This document shows, piece after piece, positions 1-11,750 of a stretch of 64,000 nt of DNA. The notes under the pieces are model-generated. The model was not told the origin of the DNA. It ran no database searches and saw nothing but the letters and a program-made list of their open reading frames with translations. The stretch comes from Smallanthus sonchifolius (taxonomy: Eukaryota > Streptophyta > Magnoliopsida > Asterales > Asteraceae). Numbering within the stretch: position 1 is the first letter of the stretch; every line of letters begins with the position of its first letter. Made by a program: the position numbers and the translations under genes. The stretch spans positions 1,309,501 to 1,373,500 of the forward strand of contig CM042034.1 of NCBI GenBank assembly GCA_023525975.1, given 5' to 3'.

Positions 1-329
1 CTAGCCACGTTTTATAAAGGACTAGCCTTTTGACAAATGACCAAGGAGATGGACATTACTACCATTATACTTTAATGAAATAATGAAATAAATGATAAAG
101 CTTCAAAATGAAAACCAAAATTACTCAATTATATAATTGTTTAATTAAAACTAAAATATACTGTCTTTGAAACGAAGATTAAAAGATCTCATACCTTGTA
201 GATGGAGTCAAATTCAATGTTAATCAAATTTAGTTATTGATATATAGCATAAATAAAGGTTATAGTCTTTCTGATGTCTATACATTCAAAATATCACATA
301 ATGATTGGAAAATTAACTAGCTACAAGCA

Positions 330-3300
330 CTATTCAAAGATAAAATCACCAAAATCATCGATGTCGTCGATCTCATAGCCATGTGTGCTACATGTAGTCG
401 AAAATACCCCAGAGGATACCATGTCCTCACAATCTAATTCAGATGATATCATAGACATAGGTTCTGATAAAACTTGTGAGAGTCCCAAGGCCGGATCCCA
501 TGAAGTATAATAATGATCAGATGAAGAAACTTGTTCGTGTTTAATATGACCTAAAGGAAAGCCATCCTTAGGTGTAAGCTTCGTTGACGAGAAACAAAAG
601 CCAACTTTATGGTTCTCCATAAGTGTACTAGTTTCAAAACTAATTAGGGTCGAATTATCGCTAGGGTTTGGAGGTTCTACAATGATCTGAGAAGCTCTTA
701 GTACGTTATTGCAAGTATGGAGTCCATTATATGTTATCTTGTACTTTGATGGCTCGTCATTAGTCTTTTGAACTTGTTTGGTTGCTTGACACCCTTGTTC
801 AAACTTGTGACTACACCTATAATAGTTCCTACATAATATAGTAAATTATATTTCTTCTCAGTAATAGTAAATCTTTTTGAATCAATTTCAATTTGGAAAA
901 AAATTAGTACATAAGATTTGCTAACACATTCAAGTTCGAATCGTAAATACTACCTTTGGTGTTTCGAGTTGAGAATCACTTTCTGACCGTATTTTCTCCA
1001 AGCATATCCATCATCAATCAAAGTAGAAGTGAAATTTGTAAGTGTGGAACCATTTTTTCTGCGTGTGCTCAAACAAAACAATTATTACAACCTGGTATTT
1101 TGTCATTTATGTATCATATATGACTGACAATTGCTAACTAAATTAGGGGACTACTAACCACACACGGGAATTGCTAAATGGACTTGGCCATATACGCATC
1201 GTATAGGGCAATACGATGCGTATAGCCCTTCACAATTTCCCATGCCTGACATCCTCGTACAACCTGGTCATTCAAACCTCGTATACGCATCGTATAGGTC
1301 AATACGATGCGTATAGCGTACGAGGTACTTTCTGCTACTAGTCAACCATCACATCGCTATACGCCACGTATAGATCTATACGGAGCGTATAGCGATGTGA
1401 TGTTGACTAGTTGCAGAAAGTACCTCGTACGCTATACGCATCGTATTGAACTATACGATGCGTATACGAGGTTTGACCAGGTTTGACCCGAATCCTATAC
1501 GCACCGTATTGCCCTATACGATGCGTATAGGGGCCAAATTTTGTGTATTTAACCATGCAAAATTCTCATTCGAACGTATCGTTCAAAAAAATTTCAAACA
1601 ATCTCTCAAAAATTATAAACATGTCTTGGTGGTGGGATGGTAACTACGGTTTTCAGGTATATTCTAACGAGTCGCTGGAAAACAACCCGCAAAGTTCTGG
1701 CGTTCAAGAGGTGAACTGGGAGGAGGTCTCGTCCGACGTTTATTCTAATCAACGGGTAAGGCTTCCAGATTTGAACGAGCCACTGAGCAATCCCGAGTTC
1801 GTATACGGTGAACCGTCTTACCTTACACAACCCACGAACGACTTCGTATACGGTGAAGTCTCCTCCCCGACACAACAAACTAACAACTTCGTGTGCGGTG
1901 AAGTCTCTTACCCGACACAACAAACCGACGACTCCAAAGACGAAGAACAAAACCATCAAAATGTGTCGTATAAAACTGACCAGAATTTTCAGTCTCGTGA
2001 ACAGTTGGTGGATTGGGCTATGCGGAGAGGACGTGAGAATGGTTACGTCCTTGTCACCCGACGATCGAGGAGAAAAGGCGACGATCCGACGGAACCGTTT
2101 ATCAAGGTGTGGCTTGTGTGTGACCGTCACGGCGAACGTGCGTCTACTGCCACGGTTAGACGTGCCGGTAGCAAAAAAATAGGTTGTCCCTTTAAATTGG
2201 AAGGAGAGTATCAAGAAAATACTGGTGATTGGAAATTAACGGTGAAGGATGACAGTCATAACCACGATCCTAGTCAACATCTTGTGGCGCACTCGTTTGC
2301 AAGGAGACTGTGTCAGTCGGAACAACTTTTGGTGGGGAAGTTGTACTCGCAAAACATGTTGCCACGAAACATTCTGGCAACTATAAGGGAACAAAACCCA
2401 GAGAGTAGTTGCATTAAAAAGGACATTTATAATGCTATACAAAAGATAAAAAACGAAACGAGAGTCGGTGAAACTCCAATACAGATTCTGGAAAACTTGC
2501 TTTCTTCTAAAAAATACGTCTACTATACTCGAGAAGATCCTGTCACAAATAGTGTGGAGGAGATATTCTTTGTTCATCCGAAATCGTACGAGATGTGGCG
2601 TGCTTTCCCGCACGTGTTGATGATCGACGCGACCTACAAAACAAACATGTATAAACTTCCATTTGTCCAAGTGGTCGGTGTGACCTCCACACACCAGTCG
2701 TTTTGCGTCGCTCATGCATTTATATCAAAAGAACGGGAGGAAAACTTCGTCTGGGTGCTACTTCAAATAAAAGCAATGTTGCAAAAGTGTATGGAGCCGC
2801 GTGTGATAGTAACAGATAGGGACAAAGCTCTTATGAACGCGTGTGATAAAATATTTCCGGGCTGTTCCAAGAACCTATGTCGGTGGCACATACACGAGAA
2901 TATCGCAAAACATTGCAGGGCATCATTTACAGACGAAGACTGGAAAAATTTCAAGTATTCATGGTCGGTATTATGTGAGTCTCCCACGCCAGATATATAC
3001 CAGTACAACTTCAACCGGCTTTACGAACGTCTGTATGCAGCCAAACGAGGAAGTAAGTTTTAAATATTAAATATTTAATATTTTCAGTATTTAAATATTT
3101 ATTCAATATTAAATATTTTTCCAGGAGTTATAGATTATGTGACTAAAAATTAGCTGGACCCGTATAAAGAAAAGTTTGTATCGGCGTGGTCCAACAGAAA
3201 CCTCAATTTTGGTCAACATACAACGAACCGAGTCGAGAGCCAGCATTCGCTCTTAAAGAGCTATCTTAGAAACGCTAACAGCTCGCTAGATAGACTTGTT

Positions 3301-5192
3301 GGGTTTGTTGATGAAATTGTATCAGATCAGTATTATCAGTTACAGTTTGGGTTTGGAACAAGCCTGATAAGGAAAATGGACAGCCACATAGCTATTGAAT
3401 TGTTTGATAACCTGCACGGTAAAGTTTCACATAAAGCTCTAGATTTGATAGAAAACGAGTGGTACAAGTTATCAAATATACGGAAACAAAATGCAACGTG
3501 TGGGTGCCAACTTTTCAGTAGTTGTGGGTTGCCGTGTGCTTGTCGTCTGGCAGATATCGAAGCTACAGGTAAACTGTTCTGACTATTTAGTATTTGTGGG
3601 TTGCCGTGTGCTTTTCAAAATGTTCTGACTATTTCGTTTAAAATACAGGTGGCATAATCCCTCTAGATGCGGTGGACGTCTTCTGGAGGAAACTTGATTT
3701 AAAACCGTCGTTTGTCGATGATGAAAATGTAGACGTGGATAAGGTACTGGGTCAAGTGAGAAACAAAATCATGTCACAACCCGATCAGGTCAAAAGAAGT
3801 ATGCTGTCGAGAATCGCATGGGTTGTCTTTCCCGATCAGGTCCACGAGCATCCGCCACAGCATCCCCGACACGTACGTCGGTCTGTTAGGCTGGATAGGG
3901 CTACCCAGGCAGTGCTTGATGGCCTTGTTGCCGACTCACGACGACAGGGTCGTCAACTCGATCGCATGGAGGACCTGATGATGTGGGCGGTTGGACAGCT
4001 CGTGAATCAGTCACGAGCCGCCGGCATCGAGCCACCCCCACTACCACCGCCACGTCATTATCCGGACGACCCCGTTCAGGGTGAGGGCGGGGCGGGTCAG
4101 GGTGACGCCGGAGCCGGTCAGGGTGACGGCGGAGACGGTTAGATTTAGTTCTTTTATTTGTATTTTGTTTCTTTCGTTGTTATGTATGTAAAACATTTTG
4201 ATGTATATATTTAATTTTTTGATGTAATGTATATAATGTTTAGTTTATTTGTTTGGTTGTAATGTTTAATATTATGTTTGGTTGTAATGTTTAATATTTT
4301 GTTTGATTGTAATGTTTAATATTTTGTTTGGTTTGTAATGTTTAATATTTTGCTTGGTTATACTTTAAAAATTTAACAAATGTTTAAAAAAAATAAAATA
4401 TACAAATGTTTATATAAATTAAAATAAAAATAAACAAAATATAAATAAATAAAAAAATATAATTAAATAAAAAATACCTATACGTGGCGTATAGGTCAAT
4501 ACGCCACGTATAGGATTCATAAACTCCAAATCTTCCAACTTTTGAAGCAAAAATATAACCCGTGCCTCATACGCTGCGTATAGGTCAATACGCCACGTAT
4601 TGGACCAGCCGCCAGACAGAGAATGACACGTGGCATTCTGTTGGCAGTGACTGAATTCTATACGCCCTCGTATTGCCCTATACGAGGGCGTATAGATCGG
4701 CGACGGGTCCAATTAGCAATATTCCGTGTGTGGTTAGAAAAAGCCCTAAATTAATGAAGATAAAATATGAAAAGACAACATATGTAACCTCACATCATAT
4801 ACACATATTTTAAGGATAGTTAAGGATTTAAGTTACTTATAATATAAATCTTACCTTCTTTTGTAACACCCTCTTTTGGTTTTTACGGGTTTCTTAGTCT
4901 TGATGCTTTCACCAGAATCTTCCGACTTCTGATCATCCCAACAGCTTGGAGATTTCACATCGTTAATTGGACTATGAGAAATCTCGTTAAGGTTAGAAGA
5001 ACTCAAGATCGAAAGGGTGTTATCAAACATCCCTAAGATCTGTTCCACCACACTATTGACCGATTTGAAATCAGATTCAATCTTTTCCGGCCGATCGAGC
5101 ATTTCACGAAGCTTATTGGTTAATAATTGACCTTTTGTAAGCTCTTCAATGGCTTTGATTCTATTGCTTGGTGGCCAAGAGGAAGACTCCAT
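330..5192 (-). CDS. WRKY70-like: WRKY group III transcription factor, WRKY70/54-like (3 exons)
   Basis: Predicted coding exons are 5192-4855, 1058-954 and 828-330; phases agree and give 313 residues. The protein begins MESSSWPP, followed by a helical ELTKGQ..TNKLREML segment. Exon 1 ends in KRGCYKR, a basic motif just before the WRKY domain in WRKY70/54 proteins. Exon 2 carries the intact WRKYGQK heptapeptide. Exon 3 completes the zinc finger with C-X7-C-X23-H-X-C spacing, which defines group III. The protein should bind W-box DNA in the nucleus; WRKY70 in Arabidopsis balances salicylate and jasmonate responses (known family role). The second intron splits the WRKY domain at the usual Arg codon. 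I chose the internal Met at 5192 over the in-frame Met at 5249 because family members begin near the helical segment. Intron 1 (4854-1059) holds a 3.6 kb MULE in the opposite orientation, yet the frame and splice sites look intact. WRKY70 orthology rather than a sister paralogue is inference. Confidence 0.85.
1259..1488. repeat. Long imperfect inverted repeat (about 230 bp) in the MULE 5' region
   Basis: The left arm runs from AACCTGGTCA near 1261 to about 1363 and is mirrored by the right arm from about 1376 to 1488. Arms of roughly 100 bp contain GTACTTTCTGC, CTAGTCAAC and GATGTGATG segments in opposite orientation around a short centre near 1370. Smaller ATACGCATCGTAT hairpins lie within each arm. 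It sits between the left end of the MULE and the transposase start, and also inside WRKY intron 1. Confidence 0.85.
1621..4142 (+). pseudogene. MULE transposase (FAR1 DNA-binding, MULE DDE and SWIM domains) with one nonsense codon
   Basis: Three exons fit in phase: 1621-3052, 3125-3568 and 3649-4142, giving 789 codons plus stop. A FAR1-type DNA-binding region spans roughly residues 125-210 (SREQLVDWA to NHDPS). The MULE catalytic core follows with MIDATYK, VTDRDKAL and CRWHI, and later RVESQH. Exon 2 ends in a SWIM-like zinc motif, CGC..GLPCAC. A proline- and glycine-rich tail ends the protein. The only clear defect is an in-frame TAG at 3151-3153, where the family usually has Trp before LDPYKEKF. 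I prefer the Met at 1621 over the one at 1543 because a TATA-like TATTTAA lies at 1544-1550. Such proteins cut and paste MULE ends; domesticated relatives are FHY3/FAR1. As it stands the reading frame is interrupted, so autonomous activity is unlikely unless the stop is read through or is a sequencing error. Confidence 0.8.
4477..4695. repeat. Right subterminal palindrome array of the MULE
   Basis: Three hairpins of 36-40 bp are visible, near 4477-4514, 4568-4604 and 4657-4695. Each has the form CTATACG..CGTAT, a short GGTCAA or GCCC spacer, then the inverse. They match the style of the left-end hairpins but with different central bases (GTGG/CCAC, CTGC, CCCTC). They may be transposase-binding or structural repeats (inference). 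Confidence 0.75.
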
Positions 5193-7090
5193 AAGATATT
5201 TGGTTTTGTGATTTCTAATTGCAAGATAAGTGGATAGCACATCTATCAATAATACAGAAAAAAGATGATGTGTATTTTTAATAATTAAAAACTAACAAAA
5301 AAAGTTTTTTAAATAAGCTAGTGGCAAATAAATTATAGAAAAAGATTGGAGAGTGAGTCCCACGACGACGCGCTAAACTATTTATTTCATAAAGGTTGAA
5401 GAGTAATATGTTGTACACGCGTATACATGCGAGTGGGTTAAAAATGAGTGACGTTAAACCTATTTATTGTCATGACGCATGCATTGAGTAAATGACTACA
5501 GTAACCATTTGGTGCTGTCATAAATGCTTAGGGTTGTGGGACAAAACGGTCCGTTGAAAAAATTGAAGATCTAAGAAAGGTGTATTTTAATTATTAAATT
5601 ACATAAAACATGATGAGATGCATGTATCTAAGAAATAAGTTTAAACGGATCATTGATTTATTTAATAATATTTAATTATTTACATGTTTCATTTTAGAGA
5701 TAATTAGTGGATGCTGTAACACATTACGTCGGTGACTTAAATTTGTAAAACTAGAGCGTTACATTTGAGCGACCAGTGATTCTAGGCGATGATTTTAGGT
5801 TGTGTGTAATGAGGGTAAGATTGAAGGCTTGATCCACCGTGACCCATGATTGGGCGTGGAAACCCCCCCCCCCATGTGAATGTGCGCAGGCGTGAGGGAA
5901 ACCACGGGTGTGGAGCGCTGCTGAGATCTATCTAATCAATCGGTGATTTTAAAATAAAAAATAATTAATTTTTAATTTAATTTCAGTTACTGAAACAAGT
6001 ATACACTTTAGTGATTTTGTTCAGTGATTATCCCCAAACGATATGACAATGACGTGATAAGGCATGAATCATATTTTTAGTAATTCCACTATATATAACC
6101 TTAGAGTTTGATGAGATGATGATTCTTAATTTAGAAACCGGTCTACTGAAGTAATTTTTTTGTGTACATCACATAGATATACACTTTGTACACCAAAACT
6201 AATGTTCTCATAACATGCTCTTTGGTTTCAGTTCACCTCAAGATAAATTCTTTATAAGTACATGCGGCCAGTGTTTTCAGAACCGGATCAGACTCATAAT
6301 TAATCTGGTTGTGTATAGTTGAATCGCTTTCATTGAACCGGCCGCTTAGCGGTTGGACTGGTGAACCGGACCGGGGGTCAGACCGGATTTCAAATATTTT
6401 ATTTTTATTTTTTTGCTTTTTTTCTTCAAAATCTCATTTTCGGATTAATTTAGTATTCAAGTTACGTATTTAATTTATTTAAAACTTTATTTATATGACA
6501 TTAAAATTGTAAATTCATATCAAAACAAAAAAAAATATTTAATCGTTTGTATCTATATGCATATTTTTAATTTTTATGTTATGTGTATGACTACATCCGG
6601 TTTTAAAAACATTACTTGTTGCAACTTATATTCAAGCTTGAGAAAATTAAGCACGGTTCAATTAAAGAACAATGTTTGATTCATCTGAAAAATCTAGTAA
6701 CACTGCGCATCATCAAATTTTGTTATTACACTTTCTATAATCGTGTTTTTCTTAATTTTAAAAACTGTTATAAGATTAACTTTCGGAAAAAGTTGCAAAA
6801 ATATTTAGCCTACGTCGTATTTTTTTTGTTTTTTTTTTCATCCGGTTATCAATTAAATAAACATTTTTTTATTATTATTTGTTACAAGTAGACAAAAAAG
6901 AAAAAGAAAAAAAGATAATGGTTTTGCGGGTCATCTTGGAGGCACGTGGTGGAAAATGGTGCCTTTTCACACAATGTGTAACTTAATATTCCAATTTTCA
7001 AGGAACACTTTTGGAGCTACTCGACGACTCAATTTTTAAAGTAATTTTTATTATTTTCTTTATTATGGAACATATAGTACGAAAGATTAC
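5193..7090. other. WRKY upstream region and intergenic DNA
   Basis: This stretch holds the WRKY promoter and AT-rich spacer. A C-tract lies near 5864-5873. Apart from a possible MITE at 6269-6614 no gene was recognised; the 91-residue frame at 6616-6891 is Phe/Lys/Ile-rich and looks random. Confidence 0.5.
6269..6614. mobile_element. Possible hAT-type MITE
   Basis: The left end CAGTGTTTTCAGAACCGGAT is mirrored by the right end near 6594-6614 (AATGTTTTTAAAACCGGAT in reverse complement). The interior has ACCGG-rich sequence with no coding capacity. No clean target duplication was seen, so the boundaries are approximate. Confidence 0.4.
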
Positions 7091-7103
7091 TATAAATGAG
7101 ATT

Positions 7104-7223
7104 TTTTTTTATTGTAAATTTCTTAAATCATGTCGAAGTAGGATTTGAACCCATAATTTCTTAAAACTTAGTGTTTCTAAACGATTTTTTCCTCTATTAT
7201 TGAACCACCAACTCCAATGGTAT
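7104..7223 (-). mobile_element. tRNA-derived SINE with 13-bp target duplication
   Basis: On the minus strand a box A-like GGTGGTTCAATAATAG is followed by a box B GGGTTCAAATCC and an A-rich tail. The flanks carry TATAAATGAGATT on both sides (7091-7103 and 7224-7236), a perfect 13-bp target duplication. It is closely similar to the SINEs at 16482 and 45483. Confidence 0.8.
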
Positions 7224-7236
7224 TATAAATGAGATT

Positions 7237-8815
7237 ACTTATAAATTAGAATATAGGGTAATCTGTCATTGTTTAATCATTTTTATTAGTTTTATTTAAA
7301 AATTATTTTTCTTTAGAGTATCTTTGTAGTTTACAAAATTTACTATTTTTTATTTAATCAGTTAACTTTATTTATATTTTAACGTTAAATAAGGAGTATT
7401 TAAGTTTTTTTATAGTTTTTATATTATCAATATTTTAAAAACTAAATTATCCCTCCATCCCCTTTAACCGTATTAACCATTATTACGCTATTACGATCGT
7501 CATTGTTGCCATCATCTTCTTGATCCCGATTATCAATGTGGTAATCATCTTTTTGGATTACGATCGTTGATGTGACTATCATTTTCTTGAATTAGCGAAA
7601 GAGAAAATAAACAACTTGATATTAATTTAATATAACCGTTAAGAGAATTAAAAAAAAAAGATGTGTATGAGATAAGGGAAAAAAACGAGTGTGAGATAGG
7701 AATAAGGTTTTATAAAAATCGATAACATATTATACGATTTTATCAAACCTATGCCATTAAAACGAATAATATATTTAATAACTTTCATGTCCATGTATTT
7801 AACTGGTAAAGTTGTTTTGTATGGTAAGGTTACACACATCATATCGTAAAGCGATCAAAATTCTACGCAAATGAGAGAGCTAAGTGAAGCCCCATAAATA
7901 CCCTTTACACCCAAATCCATGTATTATAAGACTCTAACTAAACATGCTTAACATTTAACTTCATTTTTTGCAAAAGTAAATGTTCGCTTTTCTATTTTAA
8001 TTTGAAGATGGCGACTTTCAAAGAAACTTATGGTGTTTCTCATTTTACTCTTAATTACTATCATTTTACTCTTAATTACTAAATGTATTTATTATATACT
8101 CGGTTATAATACCGTGTATTACATGAGTTGATAAAATATAATATTATATACTTAATAATACAAAAAAAAATATTTAAAAACCCGTGTATTACACGAGACG
8201 AATTTTATAATATAAATTTGACTTACATTAACTATTTGGTTAAAAAAAAGTTAAATAATTAAATTTTAAAGTTTCTTAAAATAAATGTGTTTTATTAGTG
8301 TAATTAATACTTTCTTTGAAATAAATCATTATTAAAAAAAGAGGTATATTTAATAAGAGAGAGACGAAAAAAAATAATAAGAATGAATATGAAAACAACA
8401 TATAACATAAAAAATTTTCATTTATTATATAATATAGATATAGATTTCTAAAACTACTTGAAATTTATAGAGTAAAATTGATATTAAAATCCATTAATTA
8501 AACACTTAAGAAAACCAGATATTCTTTTAATATGAAACAAAAAGAAAAAGACATAATGAAAGACAAATAATGGTCCTAATCAATAATCTTTTTTTTTCCG
8601 TTTGTTAGATTTTCCATGGTCCCAAAAATTGATTCAACATCATTCTCTAGTCTTTCCTTGATTGAGTTGCCCTGCTTGATGTTACCTCTTAATCTTGAAT
8701 CATTAAGAGGTAGACTCTTAATGAGAGGTTATCTCTTAATGATTTAAAACCTCTTAATGTTTAAAAGCTAACCTTAAGTCTGAATAGTTAAGAATAACTT
8801 CACAGTTAAGCGTGT
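7237..8815. other. Intergenic AT-rich spacer
   Basis: No gene was recognised. Short CCGTGTATTACA-like palindromes near 8110-8200 resemble degenerate Helitron-type hairpins. A repeated CTCTTAATG motif is present around 8685-8760. Confidence 0.4.
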
Positions 8816-9760
8816 TTGGGTGTGAGTAATCCAGGGATGAGTGACCCACTAGGAAGTTTTCACCTGTGCAACAAAAAACAAATCTGTGAGCTCCTACCGG
8901 ACAAAGCAGACAATACTGGTGGTTTGAGCGACCGGATGTTACAGTTGTTGCCTTTGGGCTAGTTTGTTTAATCGGAAGTTGTTTTCCGACTTTATGGCTG
9001 GAATCCGTTCACTTTCGAGGTTATTTTGTTCCTGGCAACGAAGAGGTGATGGGTTTTGGGTCTAAGTTTGATGAATTTGGTTATGTCGGGTTTTTGTAAG
9101 GTCTTTTGGCCATCCGCGATTTTCCGGTTGCTGGAAGTATGGTGCTGGTGCCATACTTGGGCTTAATCTGGGTTCATGGGATGAATTTGGGTGTTCAAAG
9201 AACGTTTCTGGCGAATTACGTCTTTCCGGTGGCCGGAATAGCGGCGCAGGTGCCAATGATTGTGATGTGACGGCTGATGAGTTTACCGGGTATTGGTCTC
9301 GACCGGCTTGCGAGTTTTTGCTGAACCGGCTAGGAGGTGATGGGCTTGTCGTGGGCCTTTTAAATCCTGTTATGTTTAGCCCAATGGCCTGCTGGATTAT
9401 TGTACTACTACTGGGTTTAATGTTTTGGATTCTCTCTTGGACTGCTCCTTGTTTATTTTTTTTCCTTTTGGGCTGATTGTGTTGGGCTTTGCTTTTCTGC
9501 TTGTGGGCCTGATATTCTTTTCTTTTTCGTTTGGGCTTGGTACTGATTGGGCCTGAAGTGATTTGGACCTGCCATAAGGCCTGCCCTCACTTGGGCCTGA
9601 TTAGCGATATTATTGGAGTCCACAATCAGGTTTGCTTTTGGATTGGGCCACGTTGAATGTTAAACTTTAAATTTCTACTGCTGGGCTTAGTCTTTGGGCC
9701 TGAGTGCCTTAATGTTTTTGTATAGTGAACCTTATTATCTTTGTTCATGACTTCATGTAA
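8816..9760. other. Unclassified repeat-like spacer with possible LTR remnant
   Basis: The segment 8816-8945 (GGGATGAGTGACCC ... AAAGCAGACAATACTGG ... GGATGTTACA) resembles the 3' end of plant LTRs in style. The rest, to about 9760, is richer in G and C with many GGGCCT and GGGCTT words. The short frames here (such as 9062-9256 and 9267-9476) have no recognisable domain. Confidence 0.3.
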
Positions 9761-11540
9761 CTTTTAAAAATATTTAACGTAGAAAAAGTATGGCTAATAT
9801 CCAAGAAAACGTACAACAAAAAGATGATGCGAGTATATAGTAAAATAATGTTTTCAATCGACACGTAAATCGCGAGGAACAATAAAATAAGATAGATTAT
9901 AATATTATAATTGTTCCTTGGAAACCTTGTTAATTTTGTGGGCCCATCCATTAAACAAAAGTCCAAAAATTCGGCCAGCTAATAATTTGAAAGGCTCAAA
10001 CAAGATTTTTATGCCCCTAGGTTATAATACATCTGTTACATATCCACACCCCCAATTATCAGTTATTCACTTTGACAGGTTATGGATGTTCATTGTTCAG
10101 TAGCAATATTTTATAGAACGTTAGGGGTCAAATTGGAATAAGACAATAGTTTAAGGGGTGATGATGCATAACGGTCTTATGTGCCAGAAGCTTACGCCGT
10201 TACGTGGCTGGCTAAATATTCTGTTGGGTGCAGTCATGATCTGTCTGGATTGTTTCTCCCTCATTTTCACGCGTTATCCAATTTCAGCCCTTACATTGCC
10301 TCACTGGAATTTAAGTGTTTTCCTAATTTCCTCTGTTTATGTCTAATTTCTTTTGACTTTTTTCTTAATTCTAATTTAATATTTAATTAAGGAACAATAT
10401 TCAACAACCTAATTCATTTCAATCTCCACACAGGCGTTAATCATTTTACATCTATTCATATTCGCTTTTAATTTTATCATATATTTCAATCTTTTTTATT
10501 AGATTAGTAGGTTAGAAATAGGGATGGGCATTTGTTACCCACTATTAGTACCGTATTAATAGATTCGGAACAATATTCGGTACACATTTTTTTAGAAATT
10601 TGGCACCGATATCATCTACAGATGAACATTTTGTAACGAGTAACGGTACCGATTTCATCCCTGGTTAGAAACTCGTATTTTACACGAGTTAAATAACTAA
10701 ATATTAAATAGTTAGTAATGAAGACTTATAAATTATAAATAAAAATATTAAATAGTAATTAAGATTTAAAATTTATAAAGAAAAAGTTAAATACTTAGTA
10801 ATAAAGAAAAAATAAGCGGAAAAAGAATTTTGGGACGAGCCAATTGAATGGTAGGATATATGCAAATAAAATGAATCCGGTAGCTTGACAAACGGAACCG
10901 GTACCGATCAAATAACGTCGGTACGCACAAATGTAACGTTATTATCGGAACCAGCTTCAATATTTATTTTATTGATCTTCGATCGATGTAAAACACAATT
11001 TTATTTTTGGGTTACATCAGACAGCTTTTGTGTAATATAACCATTGTAAATATTTTTTTTTGTATCGTAAACCTTACCAAGTACTAACCATTACCATGAC
11101 GAACCACACCGATACCACATGAACAACAGCGGTACCGACACCGATATTAATTTTTATGGCTTTCTGTTTCAGTACGATTCGGTTTTGATATTTTCCCACT
11201 ATCTGTATCAAAACGGTACTGTAACATGATATAACTTTATAACTCACAACTTTATATTTATTTGTAACTTTTATTTGATTATGTCAATACTATTATAAAA
11301 AAGATTATTTTATGTTTTATGCATACACGTAATCCCCTCTTGTTATTTATTATTTACAATTTGATTGTATTACCACCATTTAAATAAATAAGTCACCTCA
11401 CTTTTTATTTACAACTTGATAATATTACCACCATTTAAATAATTCACTTCATTTTTTATAAAATACAAAGTGGTGTATAAACATGAAGGGCAGTCTTGTA
11501 TTTTCATATCGTCTCCGTCTCTACCATTACATCAACCACG
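9761..11540. other. FERONIA upstream region with transposon remnants
   Basis: Apart from a small hAT MITE at 10519-10663, the stretch 10850-11230 has repeated CGGTACCGAT-type words akin to that MITE family and is probably a decayed relative. The remainder is AT-rich and shows no gene. Confidence 0.4.
10519..10663. mobile_element. hAT-type MITE (145 bp)
   Basis: The ends TAGGGATG and CATCCCTG form short terminal inverted repeats. An 8-bp direct repeat GTTAGAAA flanks the element at 10511-10518 and 10664-10671, as expected for hAT insertions. The interior is rich in GGTAC and CGGTA words and non-coding. A relative lies at about 28044-28275. Confidence 0.75.
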
Positions 11541-11552
11541 TTCTGAAGAACA

Positions 11553-11558
11553 TATAAA
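11553..11558 (+). promoter_or_regulatory. Candidate TATA box of FERONIA
   Basis: TATAAA within CATATAAAAG lies about 200 bp upstream of a good splice donor (CAG|GTAATA, 11751) that begins the 5' UTR intron. A transcription start near 11580-11590 is inferred. Confidence 0.45.
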
Positions 11559-11750
11559 AGTGTAAACCGGCCAGCTAATTTTATTAAATTATCCCCAATT
11601 TCACACCTCATTTCTCTTTGATCAATTCTTCATATAATCAAATCAGTCAATCGTATCTCTAATTTCGAAAATCAATTGCCGTTTCAACAATCTATGGATT
11701 GAAGCTACACTTCAACATCACGCCACTATTTCAATCCACTTCCTTTTCAG

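Larger units (their letters stand above)
1146..4745 (+). mobile_element. Mutator-like element (MULE) inside WRKY intron 1
   Basis: The ends carry inverted repeats: the left end has CTAACCACACACGG at 1155-1168, and its reverse complement lies at about 4722-4735. Similarity continues through TTGCTAAATGGAC and its partner. The element is flanked by an 8-bp direct repeat CTAAATTA at 1138-1145 and 4746-4753, within the usual 8-10 bp MULE range. It carries one transposase gene on the plus strand, opposite to the host gene. Both subterminal regions are packed with palindromes of the ATACG..CGTAT type. The exact first base is uncertain by one or two positions because GGGG/GGCC flank the repeat. Confidence 0.85.

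Noticed and set aside
1606..2214. 202-residue minus-strand frame
   Set aside because: It is antisense to exon 1 of the MULE transposase and has no domain.
5864..5873. C-tract as a regulatory element
   Set aside because: A homopolymer run alone gives no support, and no gene start lies nearby.
9062..9476. Two short opposed frames in GC-richer DNA
   Set aside because: No domain, no splice context and no homology that I recognise; probably repeat DNA.
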